A stretch of 64,000 nucleotides of DNA from Meghimatium bilineatum (Eukaryota; Mollusca; Gastropoda; Stylommatophora; Philomycidae), in contig CM067317.1 in NCBI GenBank assembly GCA_034231615.1, positions 44,834,652 through 44,898,651 on the forward strand, written 5' to 3'. Position 1 is the first letter of the stretch, and every line of letters starts with the position of its first letter. Made by a program: the position numbers and the translations under genes. Of the stretch, positions 19,697 through 31,251 are shown in pieces. A model generated the notes under the pieces. That model made no database searches, was not told where the DNA came from, and saw only the letters and a program-made list of their open reading frames with translations.

Positions 19697-22193
19697 TTCT
19701 TCTTTCGTTCACTTGAAACATGTCTATATCTGTAATTCTGTCTCCTTAATAAAACTCACTGTCTTTTGTAGTTCATACAGTGTCCCATAGAGCTTTGATT
19801 CCAGTTTTGTTTCCTCCGTCCAATATGTATGCCTCAGCGTTTCATGCTCAGAACACTCTTGAAGTATATGTTTGGCACTCTGTGCTGCCTGTCCACATGT
19901 ACACATGGCCGTGTTGCCAATCTTGAACTTTGTATACATGTGACTGCGGAGTCGGTTGTGTCCTGTTCTGAGACGTAGAATTATAACTTGCTCTGATCTG
20001 TTCATAATGTGATAGTCATCTTGTGTTGGCGTTTGTGGCTTTCTTATTGACGAGATCAATTGTTTTTTCTGATGGTAGGTGATTGGTGTATCTGGTTGGT
20101 CTTCTGCAGCACCTTCCTTAGCCAGTTGGTCTGCTTTTTCATTTCCTGGTATTCCACAGTGAGAGGGTATCCACTGCATGGTTACCCTATACTGGTAAGA
20201 CAATTCGCTAAGTAGTTTTTTCAAGTCTATTAGTTTTCCAGACTGGAGAGCTTGAAGCACTGACCTTGCATCTGTCAGGAATACCACAGGCTGTAGGCCA
20301 GAGTTGGAGTTCAGCAGTTTTTTAGCTGCCACACTAATTGCCTGGATTTCTGCCTCATAATTATTGCAGAATTTTCCCGTCGGTGTTCTGATTGTATCTC
20401 TAGGCTTGTGTGGATATTCTATATATACACCTGCACCTACATTCCTCACAGCATTCTGTGCTGACCCATCTGTGTACACTCTGACCCATATATCTTGTGG
20501 ATATTCCTCATCCAGGAAACTGAGGGTGACTGTCATTCGCTGCACACTGTTCTGTTCGTCCTCGCTTAGTATTCCTTTCACATGGGTCTGAATGTGTATT
20601 GGCATTCCATGGCTTTCACTCCACGGGGTTTGTTCTGGTACAGACCTTAAGGGGCTATCAACTTCAGGTAGGTCTGTAAGTTGTCTACGGAGTCGTTTAG
20701 CTTGATGGATAAAGCTGCTCCTTTTCAGTTGCCCCATTGCTAGATTTTGGAATCTTTCCTTCATTGGATGACTTGGCACACACTGGAACTTTTCTGCTTG
20801 AATTAGTACTTTTGTGTCTCTACGTTCGCCAAGTGTTTGCATTCTTCCCATTTTCTGCATCTCTGCTATGGGTGTTGATTTCATTGCTCCCAACATTATT
20901 CTAAGTTCCTGGTTTTGCACTTTATCTAGATCTTGTAATGTGGTGTTTGATGTAGGACACCACGCAGCTGAACCATATTCCAGGTGTGGTCTTATGCCTT
21001 GCTGGTAAACTTTACTAAGTATATTTCCACTGGCTCCCCATGTGGTTCCACTTAGTTTTCTCAGGATAGCTAACTTCCTCCTGGCTTTTGTTGTTGCTTT
21101 GTTTATGTGCTGCTTCCATGTCAGCTTATCATCAAAAGTAACTCCGAGGTATGTGGGTTGTTTGTCTTCTTTCAAGAGTTCTCCGTCTATCTTGATATGA
21201 CCAGCTTTTTGTTTTGGTGAGAGGGTAAAGAGTGTAGTGCTGCACTTATCTGTGTTAATGCTGACGCACCTTCATTTTGCCCATAAAGTTAGGGCATCGA
21301 TAGCTCTTTGTATTTGTTTAGTGGCCACTGTTGCATGTTCTTTCGTGCACCAGATCACCAGGTCGTCAGCATACATTGCCACTTTGATCCAGTGTGGTAG
21401 TTCAGCAACTAGGTCATTGATGTAAACCAAGAAAAGTGTGGGTGACAGGACTCCTCCCTGGGGGACGCCATGACGCAGTAGAACTTTCTTGCTCTTGCGA
21501 CCATCTAATTGTACCCTGGCTCTTCTATTATGCAGGTATGCTTTTACCCATTTGTACATTCTTGTTCTAACCCTGCAATTTCGCAATTTCTTTAGGAGCC
21601 CTTCTTTCCAGACCGTATCAAATGCTTTCCTGAGGTCTATCCATGCTGCTAGTACCAGTTTCTTTTCTTGGAAGGCATCCTCAATCTCTTGGGAGAGGTA
21701 GGTTGCCTGATCTTCAGTAGAGTAGCACTGTCTGAAGCCTGCTTGCTGTGATACCAGAAGGTTTTCACTTTCAAGGTACCACTGCCTCCTAAGATTGATA
21801 ATGCGTTTCATTGTTTTACATAGACAGCTTGTGAGGCTGATGGGCCTGTAGTTGGAGACTGTGTTGCCATCTTTTCCTGATTTGAGGAGTGGTATCATTA
21901 TTGCTTCTCTCCACGCCTGTGGTACATTACCCGTGGACCAGCTTGTGTTAAAGATCTGCAGTAGCTTTGCTCTTGCTGCAATTCCCAGGTTTCTAATCAT
22001 TTCATTGGACACTCCATCAGCTCCAGGGGACTTTTTCATTTTTAATTTGGATATAGCATGCTCCAGTTCTCTCATTGTGATTGGTGCCTCCATGACTTCA
22101 GGTATAGGTTCGCCTTGTCCAATGTTTTGCTGGTTCTCTCGAACCTCCTGTTGTTTGTCTGGGCTGACTTTGACGTTATTGTCTTCTGCAAAG
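19697..22193 (-). mobile_element. LINE family A, copy D (RT and RNase H)
   Basis: The longest 3' portion of the family spans the linker before the RT to the GAA tail. It is flanked by a matched 10-bp target-site duplication GGATATAAAC (19687-19696 and 22194-22203), so it is an original insertion and the second parent of the triplication. Its sequence differs at many single sites from copies A-C. It is truncated 5', lacking the endonuclease. Confidence 0.95.
19724..21175 (-). CDS. LINE A copy D: RT thumb, RNase H, knuckle (483 codons)
   Basis: It starts after the RT palm with a typical YLGVTFDDKLTWKQHI block, then YGSAAWCPTS, the LRIMLGAMKSTPIAEM connector, RNase H (VYTDGSAQ, EAEIQAISVA, LTDARSVLQAL, NEKADQLAKEG) and the CTCG knuckle. 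It is in the same frame as the RT segment upstream, separated by one in-frame TGA. The catalytic acids of RNase H are kept. Confidence 0.85.
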   Translation of the reverse strand: MKEDKQPTYLGVTFDDKLTWKQHINKATTKARRKLAILRKLSGTTWGASGNILSKVYQQGIRPHLEYGSAAWCPTSNTTLQDLDKVQNQELRIMLGAMKSTPIAEMQKMGRMQTLGERRDTKVLIQAEKFQCVPSHPMKERFQNLAMGQLKRSSFIHQAKRLRRQLTDLPEVDSPLRSVPEQTPWSESHGMPIHIQTHVKGILSEDEQNSVQRMTVTLSFLDEEYPQDIWVRVYTDGSAQNAVRNVGAGVYIEYPHKPRDTIRTPTGKFCNNYEAEIQAISVAAKKLLNSNSGLQPVVFLTDARSVLQALQSGKLIDLKKLLSELSYQYRVTMQWIPSHCGIPGNEKADQLAKEGAAEDQPDTPITYHQKKQLISSIRKPQTPTQDDYHIMNRSEQVIILRLRTGHNRLRSHMYTKFKIGNTAMCTCGQAAQSAKHILQECSEHETLRHTYWTEETKLESKLYGTLYELQKTVSFIKETELQI

Positions 22194-22198
22194 GGATA
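21272..22198 (-). pseudogene. LINE A copy D: reverse transcriptase
   Basis: RT blocks appear in order: a linker with KMKKSPGADGVSNEMI, then SNYRPISLTSC, QAGFRQCYSTEDQ, AWIDLRKAFDTVW, GVPQGGVLSPTLFLVYINDL and the catalytic MYADDLVIW, then LTLWAK and a TGA stop at about 21272. The A-helix, motif B (GVPQGG) and YADD are complete. The only visible lesions are the single in-frame stop and the 5' truncation at 22193. The downstream 483-codon frame is in phase. Confidence 0.9.
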
Positions 22199-22203
22199 TA
22201 AAC

Positions 22204-22790
22204 TGAATTCATTAAAATATCTCGAATCTAGCATATGCTGTAATGGAAAATGCAAAGCAGAATTAAAGATAAGGCTGGAGATGACATTAGCTTCTATGTC
22301 AAGGCTAAACTTAATTCAGAAAAGCAACATCAGTGTTAGAGTGAAAATTAAGTTTATAACTAACTAGTGCTTTCTATTGTGCTGTGCGGTTGTGAGAGTT
22401 TGACACTCATGCGAACACGTCTACAGGCCTTTGAAAACAAATATTACAGATAAGTTATACGAATTTCCAATAGAGAGCATAAGACTAATGTGTACATAAG
22501 AAATAAATAGAAATGTATAAAGGACCACAAGAACCATTATTTACAAAAGTGAAATGACGAAAACTTGCATGGTTTGGACATGTATACCGACATGATTCCT
22601 TGTCAAAAACATTACCTCAGGGAACCGACGAAGGTGGAAGGAGCAAAGGAGGTTAAATAAAAACATGGACAGACAACATCAAGGACTGGACAAGACACAA
22701 TTTTTCCTCACTCATATGCATTGTTGAAGATAGAAATCGCTGGAGGTCTCTGTGCTAAAGCATCCTATGTGGTATACTACAACCCTGACT
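22204..22790 (+). pseudogene. LINE reverse transcriptase C-terminus, degenerate
   Basis: In several frames I read LCGCESLTLMRTRLQAFENK, RISNREHKTNVYIRNK, LAWFGHVYRHDSLSKTLPQG and KTWTDNIKDWTRHN. This is the C-terminal block of a CR1/RTE-grade LINE, distinct from the GHIKRHD family by its EHKTN motif. A related copy lies at 24.5 kb, and a minus-strand copy at 60.2-60.4 kb. Confidence 0.6.
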
Positions 22791-22841
22791 AGTTATGGAC
22801 TTGGAGACAGATAGCAGTGATTTTATTTGATAGTTATTTAC

Positions 22842-23005
22842 TACATAAGTTCGCAAGTGTTCTGTGCGATAAATTTTAGCTTCATAAGTTCGCAAGTGTT
22901 CTGTGTGATAAATTTTAGCTTCATAAGTTCGCAAGTGTTCTGTGTGATAAATTTTAGCTTCATAAGTTCGCAAGTGTTCTGTGTGATAAATTTTAGCTTC
23001 ATAAA
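22842..23005. repeat. 39-bp minisatellite, about 4 copies
   Basis: Units contain CATAAGTTCGCAAGTGTTCT and GATAAATTTTAGCTT. The first copy has one variant base (GTGCGAT for GTGTGAT) and the rest are near identical. The 39-bp period gives artefactual 13-residue repeats in translation. Confidence 0.9.
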
Positions 23006-23077
23006 TTTGTATATGTTTTCTGTTTTGTGATAGACATCTACTCAATCATACAATGGTGATTGCATATGCATTTGCAG

Positions 23078-23144
23078 GTCAACACAGCGCACAAACTTCA
23101 AAGAATCATATTTTCATCAGCTATTCTTGGACTGAAAAAGAGAT
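23078..23144 (+). CDS. TIR gene exon: first beta strand of the TIR domain
   Basis: The acceptor CATTTGCAG|gtcaac and donor GAGAT|gtaaag bound 67 bp encoding GQHSAQTSKN then HIFISYSWTEKE. The HxFISYSW core is the canonical betaA strand (box 1) of TIR domains, preceded here by a polar linker from the ARM region. The 5' border is phase 1 and the 3' border phase 2. The next recognised exon (32494) begins in phase 0 at AEGYKLW. About 10-13 residues of the TIR alphaA helix are therefore missing, and a micro-exon of length 3n+1 should lie between them, but I did not find it. Confidence 0.7.
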
Positions 23145-23269
23145 GTAAAGAAATTATATAACAGTCTAGCAGTAAGTATGATCTGCTATTGTTACATTGG
23201 CACTGACTTGATGTGCACATCTCATTCTATCAATTAGTCGTTAATCTCATTTGTGATTTGCAAAGTATC

Positions 23270-23715
23270 ATCAAGTGCAGGCGGTGTACGTTTGTGAACA
23301 GTGGCTGGGTACGGTGAGGACTTCCTGTGTGCAGAAAGTGACTTTTATTTTTGTGCCGAGACATGCAGAGTCCTGGGTAATGAGAGAGCAGATAGTTTGG
23401 CCACACACGCATCTACAACGGCTGTTGGCGGAGCGATGCATTGGGCAGAAATTTTGAACGTCCTACGGGAAAGCGCACAAACAAATGACTTTATAAGTAA
23501 TGATGACTCTTGTTCTGTGACTAGAATAAGGGAGCTTGGATTGAAATGTGGTGTCATTAGAAAGGAGCGGTTTCGTAGGTGAGGAAGAATCATGGTTAAT
23601 CAATGGTCTACTGGGACCTTCAGTCAACGTGTAATGGCGAATGCACTCAAGGAGAGATCTGAGCACTTATGGACGTGTCCGGAGTACAGTGATGATGATC
23701 CATTGGATAACTAAA
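23270..23715 (+). pseudogene. LINE family B, RNase H C-terminus and 3' end
   Basis: Frames give SCVQKVTFIFV, then CRVLGNERADSLATHAS (last RNase H block), SCSVTRIRELGLKCGV and MANALKERSEHLWTCPE, ending near GATGATCCA. This is the best-preserved copy of the family's 3' end in the window. Stops and a frame change occur at about 23300 and 23580. Confidence 0.65.
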
Positions 23716-24050
23716 GTATCATCACAAATCTCTGGTCGCTATTAAAACTTGTATTCAGCAACTTTTATCATTACCAGCATGGCAACATGCATTTTAACAA
23801 ATATTGCCACAATTATAAGACACATTTATATACAACTCTGTGGGCAATGTCTTTATTCATATAAGACATGATGGCTCCATGTTTTTAACCAATCCCATCT
23901 TGAAGTGAAAACAGACAGCTGAGATTATTCTCAGGCAGCTGATAAAGCAGCCCTAATATCCTATACTGCAAGACCTGATTTACAACTTGGCAAGGGCCTG
24001 TGATTTGTTCTCACTATCAATAAACAACAATAAAACTTATCCAAAATACT
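23716..24050. other. Intronic AT-rich sequence, nothing recognised
   Basis: No repeat or motif is seen. Confidence 0.4.
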
Positions 24051-24059
24051 GATACAGTA

Positions 24060-24490
24060 GTAAACATCACACTAAATAACCTGCAACTTTAGTCAGTACA
24101 TAGCTTCAACTACCTGGGCTCCAGAGTAACTACAGATCTCTCTCTTGATGAAGAAAAAAGTATTCAAACAGCAAACATTGCCATCAATTTTGGTAAATTC
24201 TAAGACAGAGTCTGGAATAGTACAAAGTTGTGAAAATGGAAACAAAGATATCGATCTAATAGGCATATATATACTCAGTGTACTCCTTTATAGGTCTGCA
24301 ACATGGACACCATACTCACAACATGAAAAGATATTGAATATCTTCTATTTTTACAAAAAAATTGAATATCTAGTGGCAGGATAAGACTTCCAACAATATT
24401 TTCCAAACTCAGTTACAGACGACTCATGTGCTTTGGGTATATCCCAAGAAGGAACAACAGCCATATCCCAAACACTGTATGGGGAACTCA
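24060..24490 (+). pseudogene. LINE reverse transcriptase C-terminus, degenerate
   Basis: Interrupted frames read FNYLGSRVTTDLSLDEE, SVLLYRSATWTPYSQHEKI and RRLMCFGYIPRRN then HIPNTVWG. These match the typical tail order of CR1/RTE-grade LINEs. Several stops are present. Confidence 0.55.
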
Positions 24491-24870
24491 GAAAAAACAG
24501 GATCACCACCTGTGTTAAGATCAACTTATATAAATCTTTGGTTTTGTCAATATTTCTATATGGTTGTAAGACCTGGACTTTAAAAGTAGATTTAGAGAGA
24601 AGAATGCAGGAATTTGAAAACAAATGCTATAGAATTGTTTTGGTTATCTGTTATCCAGAACACAAGACCAATGTTTTTTGTGCATGATATAATTAATTCA
24701 TTAGCTGGGCAACAAGAACCACTGTTGGCAATCATGAAACTTTGTAAATGCCAATGGTACGGGCACCTGATGAGACATTCCTTGATGATAACAGATGTTC
24801 TTGAAGGTATGGTAGAGGAAGTAAGATGATGAGGTGGCCAGAAGAAGACATGGCTGGATAATATTAATAT
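24491..24870 (+). pseudogene. Second LINE C-terminal fragment (EHKTN type)
   Basis: The frame at 24433-24687 continues with SIFLYGCKTWTLKVDLERRM, then MQEFENKCYRIVLVICY and PEHKTNVF, followed by QWYGHLMRHS and VLEGMVEEVR. This is the same family as 22.2-22.8 kb. It directly abuts a different LINE tail, so one inserted into or next to the other. Confidence 0.6.
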
Positions 24871-25039
24871 CATATAATAATATCATACTCCAATGACATT
24901 CATGTTTGTTTTTTTTGGTATTTATATCAACATAAGAATGTTTCCAAAATAAAGTGTAATATGTCCACATTACTTCTTGCATGATTTTTTATGTGTACTG
25001 ATATCAATTTTGTTAAGTTATTGATAAGTTTTGATAATG

Positions 25040-25660
25040 GGGGTCTGTGACGTCATTTTTCCTTATATGTTTCATATATATTTTCCAATTTACTTGTTTT
25101 CGTAAAATAATAACTATTTTATTTACTTTGGTCTAATTTATTATGAAATCCAATCTGGCAAATGCTTCTAGCATCGTGTTTGCTAATTTATGCCATTTTG
25201 AAAGAAAAATTAGCCATATTTTCATTTGACTTTCATGTAAAGTTAAGTCTACTGTTTTTTATAGATGTCAAAATTCTTTCTAAATAATACATTTTTGACG
25301 CACTATGCATATATATTATACATTATTGTGTTCGTAATTGGATTATCTACAGAAATGATACAGTTTGAGTGGAATTTATTGATTTAAAAAATGCGGTGAG
25401 GTCAAATATCATATCTTAAAATAATATTTATTTGCCATTTACATATTTTCTTTTGTCTAAAATAATTTTTTTATATTAACAAAAAAAAATTTTCAAAATG
25501 ATCTTGTGAAAATTACATTCTCTGTCCATTTCTGTTTCGAAATATATATATTACATTATAATATAAATATATTTAGAAGTAGTATTTCTTGTTTCCGTGA
25601 TGCATGTGCACACACAAAAATCTAATAAAATTTAATTACGTTTAAACGCTAAAAATATTC
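25040..25660 (-). repeat. Dispersed AT-rich repeat R2, inverted copy
   Basis: Read on the minus strand, the block CCACTCAAACTGTATCA with the following GATAATCCAA matches copies at 52210-52490 and 52735-53010. No coding capacity or terminal repeat was identified. Confidence 0.5.
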
Positions 25661-25760
25661 CGGCCGGAATCAGTTAAAGAATGGACAGGGTGTGAAGTTT
25701 CCAAACTCATCAGGATTGTAGAGGATAGAGATCAACTAATAAATTTGTCATTGCTTGAGA

Positions 25761-26213
25761 TCACGTTTTATGAACAATCCAATGTAGTAGTGCATGGATG
25801 ACATTTGAGAATTCAATATTGAGTAGAGCAGAAGAATGAAGGCTCAGATGTAAAATGCAACAATCCAGGAATGATTTTTTCCCATTTTTATTCTGCAACA
25901 AACCAAAATTTTCATGAATTTAGCCATGAGAAGACATGTTCGGCTTGAGTCCAATAAATTCCCTCTGGTACAGGATTTGCTACCGACCATCTGTCAAGAT
26001 GTGTAGCACCATATAGCCTTATTTATCACAAAACAAATACTTTTAAGCACTTTGTACCTGTTACAGTAAACATTTTTTAAAATTAATCTTTATTACATCG
26101 TTCACTCACATTCATGAGATGAAAACCTACACAAAAGACTCAGAAAGATAAAAATAACCTTACAAAAACCTAAAACACTTAATGCACATTTATTTGTAGT
26201 TTTTAAATTTCAA
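25761..26213. other. Intronic sequence, nothing recognised
   Basis: No recognisable motif or repeat is seen. A short LINE-tail-like piece lies just upstream at 25680-25760. Confidence 0.4.
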
Positions 26214-26325
26214 GAATCACTTCCTGTACATGTCATGGCTACTATTACAGCAAAGCTGCTTTTATTCCACTGTCTATAAAAAGCCACCATGCACTCCTTA
26301 AGAAAACATGGGGTACCAAAAGAAT
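26214..26325 (+). mobile_element. SINE 1, 3' fragment
   Basis: CTTCCTGTACATGTCATGGC, AAAGCTGCTTTTATTCCAC and TGCACTCCTTAAGAAAACAT match the body of the SINE at 48.3 and 55.8 kb. The tRNA-related head is absent. Confidence 0.6.
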
Positions 26326-27190
26326 AGTTCAATGCATGCCAATACTGAAATATATTTATTTTACTTTAGTAGATTTAAACAATCACTTTAATATACCTGG
26401 TAAGTATATTGTAAAAGATTCAAACTGGTGTCCAGGTCACTCCAATTTTGAAATCTGCCTCACATTGGCAAACAGTATTTGCTCACTTTGCCACCCATGT
26501 TTTGCTAGAGCCTGAAACAGGAGATAATAGCAACACTGTAACCTGTCATGCATGTTATAAGAGGTGGCTAAGATTTTTTTTAAGGGGGAATGGGTGTGTG
26601 TGAAAAAGATTGGAGGGGCGTGACTGTCCCATCAAGAGGGTCATAGTGTCCTAGAAAAGCTGAGTCAGATGTGTTAGGCTGAAAGTGTAGATATTGTATT
26701 TCAAGTATTTAAAAAATTAAGTCACTGCACTCTGGGCAGACCCATAGGTGCTCAGTCTCTTTGAGCAGATGGTGAAGAGAGCATATTACTGTCTATGTGC
26801 ACTGATTTTTCTTGTGCCAAATTCAACTCCTCTTTTTCCCTTCTCTGCTTGATCCTAAACTATTGCAGTCTCTGCACTACTGATGTGTCCAGTGTTGTTT
26901 CATCCTTCAATACGAGATAAAGAATTATATTTTCATGATTACACCTTCATTTTTATCCTCAACATTCCTATAGTCAACACTTAAATTTTGCTTAATCAAA
27001 GCTAACAGAAGATTGACTTTGTTGTTTCCACCTTATGCTTCATCCCTTTCAATCATGAGTATCATGCTGCCAGCTGAAAGTATCACTCAGAGCACATAAC
27101 TCCAGAGTATAAGTTATAACCCAAGACACCTCCAAAACATGCACTTACAGTTAGAACACAGTCACCTTATTTTTTACTTAATGTCACAGC
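26326..27190. other. Intronic sequence, nothing recognised
   Basis: A stretch with well-formed splice-like signals at 26360-26401 is closed in the frame needed for the TIR gene. No other feature is seen. Confidence 0.4.
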
Positions 27191-27191
27191 T

Positions 27192-27302
27192 GCTATTGGT
27201 CTTCTTATAGTCAATGTCATGTGGTGTTGCTATTGGTCTTCTTATAGTCAATGTCATGTGGTGTTGCTATTGGTCTTCTTATAGTCAATGTCATGTGGTG
27301 TT
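27192..27302. repeat. 37-bp minisatellite, 3 copies
   Basis: Three tandem copies contain GCTATTGGTCTTCTTATAGT and CAATGTCATGTGGTGTT. They are practically identical. Confidence 0.9.
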
Positions 27303-27431
27303 GGTCATCATGTTTATCTCAACCTTCTGTCTCATGTATGGACATTAATTGTTTATGCTGATATCCAAGCCCCAATATGCAACAATGCCAAGTTGTTCAG
27401 CATCTTCTCTCTTGATCTTCACATACCCATC

Positions 27432-27560
27432 CTATTCTACAATCTGTCTTTTGTCATGATGTACTTCATTTATTTTCTCTCTTCTCACAATGTGTTCAAA
27501 GAATGTGGACTGTCTTCTTCTGATGCGAGTGAGCAGTTCTCTTTTTAAATTAGCTTCTTT
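27432..27560 (-). pseudogene. LINE C-terminal fragment, short
   Basis: The minus-strand frame reads KEANLKRELLTRIRRRQSTF then FEHIVRREKI, a decayed form of the KELL..IKxRQxxYFGHIxR block. It ends where a copy of the AAAGATCCGC repeat begins. Confidence 0.5.
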
Positions 27561-27570
27561 CAATATAGTT

Positions 27571-28300
27571 AGGTGGGGCAAAGATCCACACTTTTTATAC
27601 TTTATTGTATTCTGACTCCTAGACCTAACTACAAAACAACAAACTGTCATTATTGTATAGCTTATCTATCTATCTTACATTAGTGATAGTATTGAAAGCA
27701 TGTCTTACATGTAGACAATAGAATGAGAGTTTATGAGCATAGGTAAATGCGGATTCTTGCCCCGTGTGATGAGGCAAAGATCCGCAGGCAAAAAAGGTGA
27801 TATAAACCATTATATAATTGATGAAGATTGCCACTGCGACAGTTCTAGCAAACCAGTGTGTATATATGTGTGTCAAGAATAGATATGTATACTGGTAGTT
27901 TCATAACTTTAATCTGGAGGGGAAAAAATTAGGAAAAATATTGTTGGTAAGTTCCATTTTAAAGCTAGTAATATCTTTGTTAAGATGGATGATCATTGTA
28001 ATTATATATATGTATATATATTATATATATTATATATTATGTATATATGTATATAGGTCTCGCCCAGCTTTAGATCAACGAACTTCCTCATGACTTCTGC
28101 ATTTTCTTCATAAATTTTTAATGTGGTCCATTGCCTTAATAACATGCATTTCTTTGCCCCAAATAACATTGTTTAAAACTATCATAAATTCTGATGAAAA
28201 AATTAAGTAGCCTGATAAGAAAATGTGCTTAATTGCTTAACAACGCAACATATATTTTAGTTTAACATTTAAAACATCACAATATTAATGGTAGCAGCAA
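27571..28300. mobile_element. AAAGATCCGC repeat family, copy 2
   Basis: The copy starts TAGGTGGGGCAAAGATCCAC. Its middle has a clear hairpin, GCGGATTCTTGCC against GGCAAAGATCCGC (27750-27786). The 3' part ends near TTTCTTTGCCCCAAATAAC. The layout suggests two MITE-like units with GGCAAAGATCYGC termini joined head to tail. A TA-rich run at 28003-28057 (mixed TATATA/TATGTA) is specific to this copy. Confidence 0.65.
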
Positions 28301-29350
28301 GCATAGAGTGAGTAATTGAAAAAACAATTAGATGTAACATAGTGAAAAAATATTTTTACGCATTGTTGAAAATTGATTCGTCATTGACCTATCAAATTTC
28401 ATTGTGTCAGAGATTGGAATCTTGGCATATGATTTAGTCACTTGTGGTATCGAAAAAGTCTACAAGTTAGAAATAGACCCAATGCAGTTGTTTGTTTTTT
28501 TGCCCCATGGAGGTCTTAGCCTGACTACCCTATCATTATTATGGTAATACAAGAAAATATGTCCAACAGAATACAACAGGCAAATCCTGGAACAGGATAA
28601 TGAAGTTTTGCTAATCACTATGAACACACATAATAACACACACAAATCAACGTTTCAACCAAAAAGACTTTATCAAGAACACATTAATAAAAAAAAACTA
28701 AGAGTAAGAGTGGCACTATTCACATGGCATGGCTAAATATAGATATAATTTGGAAGAGTTCAAACTAGAAGAACAGAGATGAAACAACACAAACATAAAA
28801 TAGACAAAACAGACCCAAATATCGATAAAACAAAACAAACAGAAAGATGCGAAACAACAAGATATGATCCATACAACTGGCATTGATTCCAATTTAAATT
28901 AATTAATGAGAATTAATAAGTTCACTCTAATTTTATTTTATTAGTTCAAAATATCTGCATGATCCATTGCTTTACCACTGGACACAGTAGCAGTACAAGC
29001 CAATCAATCTACTCTCTCATTGCCCTGAACACCCACATGACCAGGCATGAAAATGAATGTAACACATTCCAACTTTGCTTTATTAACTGCCGCAAGTCAC
29101 TGCTCTTGAAATGCAACTCATATTTGTATTTTTCTGGTCATTCTCATTGAGTTATGCAGACATGAATTGCTCACTGTGAAATCCTTAAAGCATTGTATAC
29201 TGCTAAAAGGTGAAGTCTTCTGGGTATGAAAGACAGCTCCGGAAAAAACAGCCCAATTACTCTTATGAAACAAGAGCATCATCGAGGGTAATTCCTGGAG
29301 ACTAAAGCAGTTAAAGCGTGTAAATACCCGGTATATCTTTGTTAACCTAA
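28301..29350. other. Intronic sequence, nothing recognised
   Basis: AT-rich, with several A-rich runs (28680-28900). The open frames are short and lack motifs. Confidence 0.4.
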
Positions 29351-29359
29351 GCAAGAGAA

Positions 29360-29660
29360 AAATAGTTTTTAGAAATTATATAAACCAGTTCTGATGTATG
29401 GAGGTGAATTATGGACAATCAGTAGAATAGTACTAAACAACAATATGTTTCGTCAACAAAAATAAGAAAAAATGGACTTATATCGGACATGTACTTTGAA
29501 TGAATTAAAAACAGACTGCCACTACATGCATTAAAATTGGTTCCAGATAGCAAAATAAAAAGAGGAAAACCATAAATGATTCTTCACAGAAGAACCATCA
29601 AAGAGGGTATGACTGTGCTTCAACAACATACAAGAATTACACACAGTAGCATCACATTAC
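29360..29660 (+). pseudogene. LINE C-terminal fragment
   Basis: Broken frames read PVLMYGGELWTISR, KWTYIGHVL, LPLHALKLVPDSKIKRGKP and HRRTIKEG. The order and TYIGHVLRM-like motif match the element on the opposite strand at 48.8-50.1 kb, but this copy is far more decayed. Confidence 0.55.
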
Positions 29661-29814
29661 TTGAACTTAAGATCTTACATTCTTAAGAGCACTGGTTTCT
29701 GCCGTCTGCACTGTATTTGGTATAGAAGGAACATAGAAAGTAGAGATGTGGTTATATAGAACAATACTGAGAACACCATGGAGCTATTGAAGATACATTA
29801 GTCTATTGTCTATC

Positions 29815-30240
29815 CCCAGGTGAATGATTGTTGATTGCATTCACACTTGCCATTAAGCGTAGGGGTGGTATCTTAAGCTGTCGTTTCAAGGCCAGATGTG
29901 ACGCCGAGGTTGCATTTAGTTCATGTTTGTTCAAGGTTATCTTAATGTTTTCTATCCACCGTTTTCTTGGTCTACCTTTTGATTTACACCCGGATATTCT
30001 TGTATTTTATGCTCTTATTGGTATTTGGTTTGGCTTCATTCTCATAAGGTGACAGAACCATTTTACTTGCTGTCTCTCAATATGCTCGATACATGATATA
30101 CCAACTCTTTTCCTAATTTCTTCATTTCTTATTTTATCTAGTTTGGTAACTATTGCAGCTTTCCTCAGACACTTCATTTCACATGTGACGATTTTTCTTT
30201 GCTGCGAAGCTGTTAACTCTTGGTCTCTGTAAGCCACAGT
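29815..30240 (-). pseudogene. LINE C-terminal fragment
   Basis: The minus-strand frame contains ASQQRKIVTCEMKCLRKA, then KRVGISCIEHIERQQVKWFC, HLMRMKPNQIPIRAY and KGRPRKRWIENIK. This is a diverged CR1/RTE-grade LINE tail and the only member of its type in the window. Confidence 0.6.
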
Positions 30241-31250
30241 AAGGTTGTCCTCCTATGCCGGGGGACATTTTAGAATATTTTTAGTAATTTATGGTAGTAT
30301 TTGTATTTTTACAATTTCTCCATCACTATTCTATTCACATTATCAATTCTGACATCAAAATATTCAGAAATGGATAGGCAATTATATTATGTTTAGTGTG
30401 TGTGCTTATTTGCAAAATTATATTAGGTATATAAAATTTAATTAATAAAAAACAAGAAAATATGGCGAAATAACAATATAAATTTGTACATACCCAAGCT
30501 TGTATCCCAGAAAACCGAATCATAATCCATTTATTGTGAAATAAAATACACCTACATGTATCCTGAACCATTTTGTACTGCATACAAGTATTTATATATA
30601 CAGAATTACTTATAAATGTCACATTGTCTTGAAGTCAACAAATGTATACAAAATGCACATTTTCCACAAAATTTTCTAATGATTAGGCCTACATTTTTGT
30701 GCCCAGGACTTATTATTTAATTCTTATATGCATAATACAAATCATTATGCCTTAGATAATGTTTGAAAATTCACATTCGTATATGATACTACTAAAATAA
30801 TGTTTTTGAATATAGATAATGGGGAAAGCAATATATATTGCATTGGAAACGCCCCTCCTGAGCTTCATCAAAACTCAAATATAAATCAGAACTTCCATCA
30901 AAGTCAGATTGTAATAATAATTATAATTCAATATTAGGCCTACAATCATAAACTAAGCTAAAGTTGAAATTATTACCTAACGTATTTTAGAACATTTCCA
31001 AAGCCTAGCTAAATTAAAAACATAGAGGACGTCTACATCTCATTACTTCAAATTCAAGTAGCAATAAGTTACACAAAATGAAAATGTAAACACACTTGTT
31101 TATATGAAATTAAAGCTAAAATTTAACAAAATGTCTCCGACTTTTGCCACGCTTCCCAAGATAGACCTATCCTTAATCGGAAGTACCGCAAATAATGACT
31201 GTTCGTTTGATTTTACGGTCGTCGTAATGTTTATAATTCATAATAGTAAA
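30241..31250. other. Intronic AT-rich sequence, nothing recognised
   Basis: No domain or repeat is seen. Confidence 0.4.
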
Positions 31251-31251
31251 T

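Noticed and set aside
22755..23045. Repeat protein with EAKIYHTEHLRTY units
   Set aside because: The 39-bp minisatellite has a period divisible by three, which keeps frames open by chance.
26360..26401. Micro-exon for the missing TIR helix
   Set aside because: The acceptor and donor look good, but in the frame required by the 23144 donor it contains a stop and its length does not fit the phases.
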